Assembly (NCBI GenBank): GCA_023412435.1 | Contig: JAEYNS010000249.1 | Span: 1 to 7,322, forward strand | DNA from: Actinomycetes bacterium | Lineage (GTDB): Bacteria > Actinomycetota > Actinomycetes > Propionibacteriales > Propionibacteriaceae | Direction: 5' to 3' | Length of the DNA: 7,322 nucleotides | Part shown: piece by piece, positions 1 to 4,883 of the stretch | How positions within the stretch are numbered: position 1 is the stretch's first letter | How the letters are laid out: every line of letters starts with the position of its first letter | Notes under the pieces: model-generated | Told to the model about the DNA's origin: nothing | Databases searched by the model: none | The model's input: only the letters and a program-made list of their open reading frames with translations | Made by a program: the position numbers and the translations under genes

Positions 1-414
1 GCTGTGGCTCATGATTCGAGTCTGATGACCCGCCAAAGAGGAGAACTCGCCGAAGCTGACCCCGCCGGAGCAGTCCAACTGATGCCGGCTCGTGATCTTG
101 GCACTCGCCAGAAGCTCCAGCGATGAGGACTCCGGGTAGTGACGCGCGAAGACCGGGTGAGCCGATACGAGGTTGAGCCGACCGATCTGGGCTGCGTGGC
201 CCAGACGCACCCACCGGAGGTTCTTGAACACATTCCCGAGGCCCAACCGTGCGTCGGGACCGACCTCGAACTCGTCCACCTTCCAGACGAGGTTGGGCCG
301 GACCCTCGCCGAGGGGTGCACACGGTGGCCGAGCCGGGTCAGGATGCGGTTCTTGACCGTGCTGCGCGGTAGCAGCCAGGCGACGGCCAGGGCGATGTGG
401 CGGACTCTGCTCAT
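1..414 (-). CDS. Left-handed beta-helix (hexapeptide-repeat) acyltransferase, N-terminal part, cut by left window edge
   Basis: Reading the minus strand from the ATG at 414 gives an open frame of 138 codons with no stop before the window edge. The protein starts MSRVRHIALAVAWLLPRS and then shows irregular beta-helix rungs with recurring Ile/Leu/Val-Gly steps (for example FEVGPDARLG near residues 50-59 and VRLGHAAQIG near 69-78). It continues with an ITSRH...DCSG stretch and a SLAGH...MSHS stretch at the end of the visible part. This pattern resembles acyltransferases of the LbH superfamily found in polysaccharide clusters, which transfer acetyl or other acyl groups from CoA to sugars; the His residues in SRH, AGH and SHS are candidate catalytic or substrate contacts. 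Its ATG overlaps the flippase stop (ATGA, 411-414), so the two genes are probably co-transcribed and translationally coupled. The acceptor cannot be named from the sequence, and the C-terminal half is not visible. Confidence 0.82.
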   Translation of the reverse strand, partial: MSRVRHIALAVAWLLPRSTVKNRILTRLGHRVHPSARVRPNLVWKVDEFEVGPDARLGLGNVFKNLRWVRLGHAAQIGRLNLVSAHPVFARHYPESSSLELLASAKITSRHQLDCSGGVSFGEFSSLAGHQTRIMSHS

Positions 415-1637
415 GCGGACTCTTCTCCCCCGTCAGGCTTGTGTCTTGTCCATCCGTACCATGTGAGGGCCACTCGCAGGAGCAACCCGAGAACAACTCC
501 GAAGAGGGCGCCCGTGGCGCCCCAGACCGCTGCACCGACCACGACGGCCGGCAGACCCACCACAGAGCCCCACATCGTCGCCCGGGACGCGATGTCGAGC
601 CGCCCGACGGTGCTCAGTACCACCTTCGACATCACGTTGTCGAGGAACGCCAGCCCGACGAAGGACGCTGCAAGAACGGTCGGGATCGTCCCGACCCGTA
701 TCTGTCCCCCGCTGAGGCGGTCGAACAGCCAGGGCGCGACGACGACCAGCCCGGCCGTTGCTACCACCGCGCCGGCCAGCGCGAACTGGATGGCTCGCCG
801 AACTCGCTGCGCCTGGACCCGCGCCCCCGCGTTGGGAACCCAGCCCTGGAGAACTGTCACCATCGGGCCGGCGGCGACGGCGATCTGGCGCTGAACCTTG
901 TCCACCAGCGCGAAGACCGGCTGGGTGGCCGGCGCAACCAGTGACACGATCATCACGGGGAGGGCCACGTAGACCGCTGACATCACCGTCGTGGTCAAGC
1001 CGTGGCGTTGCTCCGCGACGACGACACGCAGCGCGCGGAACGGAGGCTCTGCGCCCGGCGACGTGGCACGGAACACCCACGTCGAGGACAGCCCGACAGC
1101 GACGAGCATCCCCGCCAACTGGCAGGCGAGCCCTACACGGGCGTCCCGGCCGTCGAGCATCAACAGGATGCCGGCCACCGTTCCGGCCACGCGCGGCATC
1201 GTCTCCGCCCCGAGCATCGCAAAGGGCCGACCAAGGCCGACGAACACCCAGTTCGCCGTCAGGCCGAGTGCTGCGAACGACACAGCACCCACAGCTGCGA
1301 AGCTTGGGTCGCTGGGCGCCACCACCGCTGCCACGGCTGCCGCCAACCCTGCTACCGGCACGAAGAGCGAGCCCTTCAGCCGCAGCGACTCCACATAGGA
1401 CCGTCGACGCGACTGCGCCGACCCCCGAGCGATCTCCGCCGGCCCGGAGAGTTGCCAGCCGAAGGCGACCACCACAGCGGCGACGGCACCCACGGCCTGA
1501 CCGGTCGCAATGGATCCCCAGGCACGATCTCCGCTCGCGTGGATCATTGCCGGGATGGCTGCGAGAGACGCAAGGGCCAGAAGGAGCATCGACGAGCCGT
1601 AGCCCACGGCCTTGTTGACCCCCGAGAGTCCGCGCAC
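411..1637 (-). CDS. Polysaccharide repeat-unit flippase (Wzx-like, MOP superfamily membrane protein)
   Basis: This 408-residue protein is almost wholly hydrophobic, with about ten to twelve predicted membrane spans separated by short Arg-rich cytoplasmic loops (for example RGSAQSRRRSY and QAQRVRRA). An NWVFVGLGRP motif at about residues 129-138, followed by an acidic residue and a Pro-Arg, is typical of oligosaccharide flippases of the MOP/MATE fold. Such proteins move undecaprenyl-linked repeat units from the inner to the outer leaflet of the membrane. I chose the GTG at 1637 because GGAGGAG (1649-1643 on the minus strand) lies 5 bases upstream of it. The frame stays open further upstream, but that part is hydrophilic and lies antisense to the next gene. 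It diverges from the 1746 gene and overlaps the acyltransferase at 414. The fold is clear; calling it Wzx rather than another MOP exporter rests on the neighbouring Wzy, glycosyltransferase and kinase genes. Confidence 0.87.
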   Translation of the reverse strand: MRGLSGVNKAVGYGSSMLLLALASLAAIPAMIHASGDRAWGSIATGQAVGAVAAVVVAFGWQLSGPAEIARGSAQSRRRSYVESLRLKGSLFVPVAGLAAAVAAVVAPSDPSFAAVGAVSFAALGLTANWVFVGLGRPFAMLGAETMPRVAGTVAGILLMLDGRDARVGLACQLAGMLVAVGLSSTWVFRATSPGAEPPFRALRVVVAEQRHGLTTTVMSAVYVALPVMIVSLVAPATQPVFALVDKVQRQIAVAAGPMVTVLQGWVPNAGARVQAQRVRRAIQFALAGAVVATAGLVVVAPWLFDRLSGGQIRVGTIPTVLAASFVGLAFLDNVMSKVVLSTVGRLDIASRATMWGSVVGLPAVVVGAAVWGATGALFGVVLGLLLRVALTWYGWTRHKPDGGEESA

Positions 1638-1642
1638 CGGAT

Positions 1643-1649
1643 CTCCTCC
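1643..1649 (-). promoter_or_regulatory. Ribosome binding site deciding the flippase GTG start
   Basis: Read on the minus strand this is GGAGGAG, a near-perfect anti-16S match, 5 bases before the GTG at 1637. It is the main reason for choosing that start over the open frame further upstream. Confidence 0.75.
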
Positions 1650-1733
1650 CCCGAACAGCCGCTGCCGATCAGATAGTAGACGGTCGGTGTCCGCGGCTGG
1701 ATATAGTGAAGCGCGCCTAAGACCGGGGGAAGT

Positions 1734-1739
1734 GGAGGG
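1734..1739 (+). promoter_or_regulatory. Ribosome binding site of the WcaF-like acetyltransferase
   Basis: GGAGGG sits 6 bases before the ATG at 1746, an ideal spacing that supports this start. Confidence 0.7.
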
Positions 1740-1745
1740 TGCTTC

Positions 1746-2297
1746 ATGCAGCCACGCTGGGACTTGAGCCAGTGCTCTGGCTATGACAAGGGCAGGGGCT
1801 TCGCACACCAGGTGTTGTGGCAACTGGTCTCGGGCCTCGTCTTCGTCCGTTGGTGGTGCCCACCCGGACTGCGGGTTCGGATTCTCCGCTGGTTCGGGGC
1901 CGAGATCGGTGAAGGTGTCTACATCAAGCCGCGGGTGCGCATCCACTGGCCGTGGCGGCTGAAGGTCGGCGACCACAGCTGGATCGGCGAGGATGCCTGG
2001 ATCCTGAACCTCGTGGACATCACCATCGGCTCCCAGGTCGTGATCTCGCAATCCGCCCTGCTGTGCAGCGGCAGCCATGACATGAACTCTCCCAGCTTCG
2101 AGTTGGACAACGCCCCCATCGTGATCGAGTCCGGCGCGTGGGTGGCCGCCAGGGCTACCGTCCTGCGCGGGGTGACCGTCGGCGCCAACGCCGTCATCGG
2201 CGCCACCGCACTGGTGGTCAAGGACGTACCCGCAGGTCAGATTGTCCTCGCGCCCGTCGCCCAGCCCGTCCCTGAGCGGACGACGGGCAAGCCATGA
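1746..2297 (+). CDS. WcaF-like sugar O-acetyltransferase (hexapeptide repeat, left-handed beta-helix)
   Basis: A 183-residue protein, close to the usual length of WcaF/NodL/LacA-type acetyltransferases. After an N-terminal part with a Trp-rich hydrophobic patch (VLWQLVSGLVFVRWWCPP), hexapeptide rungs run from about residue 50 (GAEIGEGVYI, LKVGDHSWIGEDAWI, ITIGSQVVI). The family signature CSGSHDM follows, with the expected catalytic His at residue 111. Next comes the conserved block with PIVIESGAWVAARATVL, then VTVGANAVIGATALVVKDV. These enzymes transfer an acetyl group from acetyl-CoA to a hydroxyl of a sugar or glycolipid in the cytoplasm. Members in polysaccharide clusters are usually named after WcaF of colanic acid synthesis, but the true acceptor here is unknown. 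The stop overlaps the start of the following glycosyltransferase (ATGA), so both probably act on the same repeat unit. Confidence 0.9.
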   Translation: MQPRWDLSQCSGYDKGRGFAHQVLWQLVSGLVFVRWWCPPGLRVRILRWFGAEIGEGVYIKPRVRIHWPWRLKVGDHSWIGEDAWILNLVDITIGSQVVISQSALLCSGSHDMNSPSFELDNAPIVIESGAWVAARATVLRGVTVGANAVIGATALVVKDVPAGQIVLAPVAQPVPERTTGKP

Positions 2298-3412
2298 GGA
2301 TCATCTCGGTGGTGACGCTGATCAGCCCGCTCGGCGAGTACGGCGGGCCGACCCGGGTCGCGCTCAATCAGGCGGCGGCGCTCCGGGCCCGCGGCCACGA
2401 TGTGGTGGTCGCCGCCGCCACCCGGGGGTTCGACGAGGTGCCGACGTCGATCTCCGATGTCCCGGTCAAGCTCTTTCCCGCCCGACAGGCTCTGCCGGGC
2501 GCGGGCTTCGCAGGCCTCTCCTCGCCCGGCCTGTGGCGCTGGGTGAGGCGCGAGGCACGCTCGGTGGACGTCCTGCACGTGCACGGCGCCCGCGACCTGG
2601 TGACCCTTCCGGCTGCTCGCCTGGCGCACCTCGCCCGGGTCCCCTACTTCCTTCAGTCACACGGCATGATCGATCCTTCGAGTCATCCGCTCGCCCGCCC
2701 CGTGGACGCCGTTCTGACCCGGCCCGTCCTCCGTGCCGCCGAGGCAGTGTTCCACTTGACGGCACTGGAGCGGGACCAGCTCACCGAGGTCTCACGCGGC
2801 GCCGCCCGGCTGCTCCCGCTGCACAACGGCGTTCCGGCCGCGGAAGCCGGTCCGCCGGCAACCGACGATGTCGAGGTCTTGTACCTGGCCCGGCTGGCAC
2901 CGCGCAAGCGGCCGCTGAGCTTTGTCGAAGCGGCCGTCGCCCTCCACGCCGAACACCCCGGCGTCCGGTTCAGTCTGGTCGGGCCCGATGAGGGCGAGGG
3001 AGCGAAGGTGGCCCGGGCGATCGAGCTCGCCCAGCGCCAGGGGGTCCAGATCCAGTGGGAGGGAGCTCTCAGCCCCGGGCAGACCCTCGACCGCCTCCGC
3101 CATGCGACCGTCTACGTCCTGCCCTCGGTGGACGAGCCCTACCCCATGTCGGTTCTGGAGGCAATGTCCGTCGCCCGGCCTGTCGTGATTACCGACACCT
3201 GCGGACTGTCCGGCGTTGTGACCGAGGCCGGGGCGGGGCACGTCACCGACTCCACGACCGGCTCACTGGTCTCCGCGATCGGACAACTCCTCAAGGATCC
3301 CGACGAATCTGCGGCGATGGGCCGCCGGGGACGAGCGTTCGTTCTCGAGCAGATGAGTATGGACTCGATTGCCGAGACGCTGGAGGGTCACTACGCGAGC
3401 GCGATCGCCTGA
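2294..3412 (+). CDS. Glycosyltransferase family 4 (GT-B fold)
   Basis: A 372-residue protein, normal for GT4 enzymes. The N-terminal Rossmann half begins MRIISVVTLISPLGEYGGPT with the Gly-Gly-Pro loop at residues 17-19, followed by the helix NQAAALRARGHDVVV; further on are VLHVHGAR and FLQSHGMIDP. The C-terminal, nucleotide-sugar half has LPLHNGV, the YLARLAPRKRP loop (residues 197-207) whose basic residues usually contact the donor phosphate, SLVGPDEGEG, and the EX7E motif EPYPMSVLE (Glu281 and Glu289). It probably adds one sugar to the undecaprenyl-linked repeat unit on the cytoplasmic side of the membrane by a retaining mechanism. Donor and acceptor cannot be told from sequence. The start overlaps the preceding acetyltransferase stop by ATGA and has only a weak ribosome site, which suggests translational coupling. 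Its last 122 bases overlap the convergent polymerase gene. Confidence 0.93.
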   Translation: MRIISVVTLISPLGEYGGPTRVALNQAAALRARGHDVVVAAATRGFDEVPTSISDVPVKLFPARQALPGAGFAGLSSPGLWRWVRREARSVDVLHVHGARDLVTLPAARLAHLARVPYFLQSHGMIDPSSHPLARPVDAVLTRPVLRAAEAVFHLTALERDQLTEVSRGAARLLPLHNGVPAAEAGPPATDDVEVLYLARLAPRKRPLSFVEAAVALHAEHPGVRFSLVGPDEGEGAKVARAIELAQRQGVQIQWEGALSPGQTLDRLRHATVYVLPSVDEPYPMSVLEAMSVARPVVITDTCGLSGVVTEAGAGHVTDSTTGSLVSAIGQLLKDPDESAAMGRRGRAFVLEQMSMDSIAETLEGHYASAIA

Positions 3413-4787
3413 CCCAGAGCAGACAGGCGACGATCACGGTCAGCGCCCCGGTGGCCTGGAGCAGCGACCCTCGCAGGAGAATGGTCATGTAGACCGGGAG
3501 GACCGCTCCGGCCACCATCCACAAGCCACCGCTGAGGTGGGTCAGACGCAGTCGGCGATCGGCGGCCGCCAACGCCGGGCCGAGGACGAGGAAGCCGACA
3601 ACCAGCGCCACAAGGCCGCCGTTGACCAGCAACTCCGCCCACGTCGGCGCAGAGAGGTTGTCGAAGCTGTAGCCCCGGTACTCCGCGAGGAGAATCCCCG
3701 TATCAGTGGGCTTGTCCGGCCACAGCGACCGCGGAACCCAGAACAGGATGCTCCCCATGAACTGACGCAGTGGCTGCACGAGCCCGTCCAGCCAGAAGGA
3801 GAGCGCGTTCGCGACCTGCCAGAAGGAGTCGTAGTCCGGGTTTCGCAGGTACTCGTCGAAGAAGCCACCGCGACTGACCCTCACCTCATCGGTGCGGAAG
3901 GCATCGGCGATCGGAAAGACGAACAGGAACGCCGCGATCACGCCGAGGAGCGTCGCACGCACCCGGCCCTCCGAACGCAAGGCCCCAAGGTAGGCGACGA
4001 GCCCGAACGCCACCGTTCCGAAGGTGTAGCGCGCGCTCGCCACAGGGTTGGCCACCGCGAGCAGGACCACCACGCCGACCGCCACCGTCACGGTCACCAC
4101 GCTCTTCACAGCACCGTTCGTGACCCGACGGCGCAGTTGCGCCAACGCGCCGATGCAGACCAGCATCGGGTAGACGGCCAGCGCGTAGAAGACCGCCCGC
4201 ATCGAAGGATCGGGCCAGATTGCTGCCCTCGCAGCCTGAGCGGCCTGCCGGCTCCCGATCGCGCCGCCAACGCCCACCCGTGAGATGTAGAACGTGGTGA
4301 AGACGAGCCCGACGGCGAAGAGGATCGCCACCCGTGTGGGGCTGATCCCTGCTTCGGACGGCGGGGAAGGTCTGGACCGGTGGCGGCTGAGCCACCAGAT
4401 CACCCGCCCCACCTCGTACGCGGCGACGCCTGCCAGCACCACCCAGGCTGTGGGGGTGTCGAGCGCCGGGGCCATCCCGGGCGTGGTCGTGGAGATCTCG
4501 TCCGCCCTGATCTGGGCGGTCGGGGCCAGCCCCATGAAGATGTAGGTGAAGAGCCAGAAGAAGAAATCGAAGAGGTTGGGGGCGCCGCGCACCCACAGCA
4601 CCGACAGCCGGACACCGCTCCAGATCATGATCGTCAAGGTGATGACCCAGGCATCGCTTCGCCCGACATCGGGAATACTCGACACCAGTCCGAGCGGAAG
4701 CGCCACCGACAACACGGCCACCGAGAGGACCAGGAAGACCGCCAGAATCCCGGACGGAAGCGTGGGGCGGTCAACGGACCGCGGCAT
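3291..4787 (-). CDS. wzy: Wzy-type polysaccharide (O-antigen-like) repeat-unit polymerase
   Basis: A 498-residue multi-span membrane protein with roughly ten to twelve hydrophobic segments from residue 12 (ILAVFLVLSVAVLSVALPLG) to the last one near VIVACLLWV. In a late extracytoplasmic loop it carries WVPRSLWPDKP (residues 350-360), the Pro-Arg-x-x-Trp-Pro-x-Lys-Pro signature I associate with the O-ag_pol_Wzy family; shortly after follow SFDNLSAPTWAELLVNGG and conserved Arg/Asp loops. Wzy enzymes join flipped undecaprenyl-linked repeat units block by block on the outer face of the membrane. The start is uncertain by three codons: the ATG at 4787 is used here, but the TTG at 4796 has a better-placed GAGGGGG (4810-4804, 7 bases away). 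The hydrophilic C-terminal tail of about 35 residues (rich in Arg, Ser and Pro) is encoded antisense to the end of the glycosyltransferase gene. Sequence divergence of Wzy proteins keeps the substrate unknown. Confidence 0.88.
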   Translation of the reverse strand: MPRSVDRPTLPSGILAVFLVLSVAVLSVALPLGLVSSIPDVGRSDAWVITLTIMIWSGVRLSVLWVRGAPNLFDFFFWLFTYIFMGLAPTAQIRADEISTTTPGMAPALDTPTAWVVLAGVAAYEVGRVIWWLSRHRSRPSPPSEAGISPTRVAILFAVGLVFTTFYISRVGVGGAIGSRQAAQAARAAIWPDPSMRAVFYALAVYPMLVCIGALAQLRRRVTNGAVKSVVTVTVAVGVVVLLAVANPVASARYTFGTVAFGLVAYLGALRSEGRVRATLLGVIAAFLFVFPIADAFRTDEVRVSRGGFFDEYLRNPDYDSFWQVANALSFWLDGLVQPLRQFMGSILFWVPRSLWPDKPTDTGILLAEYRGYSFDNLSAPTWAELLVNGGLVALVVGFLVLGPALAAADRRLRLTHLSGGLWMVAGAVLPVYMTILLRGSLLQATGALTVIVACLLWVRRSRSRSDPPASRQSSPYSSARERTLVPGGPSPQIRRDP

Positions 4788-4883
4788 CTCTGACAAACGC
4801 GAACCCCCTCGCCTGATCGGACCGCCGCGCTGATAGTACGTGAGGGTACCCTTGACCAGTCGGATCAGGTTGGGGGATGAGGT
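4788..4883. promoter_or_regulatory. Divergent promoter region between the polymerase and the kinase fusion
   Basis: This 96-base gap lies between divergent genes. On the minus strand TACTAT (4838-4833) is a -10 candidate for the polymerase, 36 bases before the TTG at 4796 or 45 before the ATG at 4787. The plus strand has TTGACC at 4852-4857, which looks like a -35, but a -10 at normal spacing would fall almost on the start codon, so it may belong to a leaderless or different transcript. A 10-base palindrome AGGGTACCCT (4843-4852) and an inverted pair CCTGATC (4812-4818) / GATCAGG (4863-4869) could be operator elements. GGGGGA (4872-4877), 6 bases before the ATG at 4884, is the likely ribosome site of the kinase. 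Assignments of the boxes are tentative. Confidence 0.45.

Larger units (their letters stand above)
1638..1745. promoter_or_regulatory. Divergent promoter region between the flippase and the WcaF-like acetyltransferase
   Basis: This 108-base gap separates two divergent transcription units. On the minus strand TACTAT (1678-1673) fits the TANNNT form of an actinobacterial -10 box and lies 35 bases before the flippase GTG. On the plus strand TATAGT (1702-1707) is a good -10 candidate 38 bases before the ATG at 1746; a weak -35-like TAGACG lies at 1677-1682 with a long 19-base spacer. No convincing -35 is seen for the minus direction. The word GATAGTA (1672-1678) and an adjoining CCGATCAG (1665-1672) recur in the second divergent gap. 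The existence of a promoter region follows from the gene layout; the exact boxes are tentative. Confidence 0.5.

Noticed and set aside
758..1618. Long plus-strand frame antisense to the flippase
   Set aside because: Arg/Pro/Ser-rich translation without domains, opposite a well-supported membrane protein; typical of high-GC antisense frames.
1638..2078. Open minus-strand extension of the flippase frame upstream of 1637
   Set aside because: The added residues are hydrophilic and lie antisense to the clear WcaF-like acetyltransferase, and the GTG at 1637 has a strong ribosome site.
3391..3642. Alternative minus-strand frame over the end of the polymerase, considered as evidence of a frameshift
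   Set aside because: Most of it is Arg/Pro-rich shadow while the polymerase frame keeps its membrane spans to about 3415; only the final few codons could be relevant, and that is mentioned as a check rather than a call.
4843..4883. TTGACC (4852-4857) as the -35 of the kinase promoter
   Set aside because: A -10 at normal spacing would overlap the ribosome site and start codon, and no good -10 is seen, so it is not listed as its own feature.
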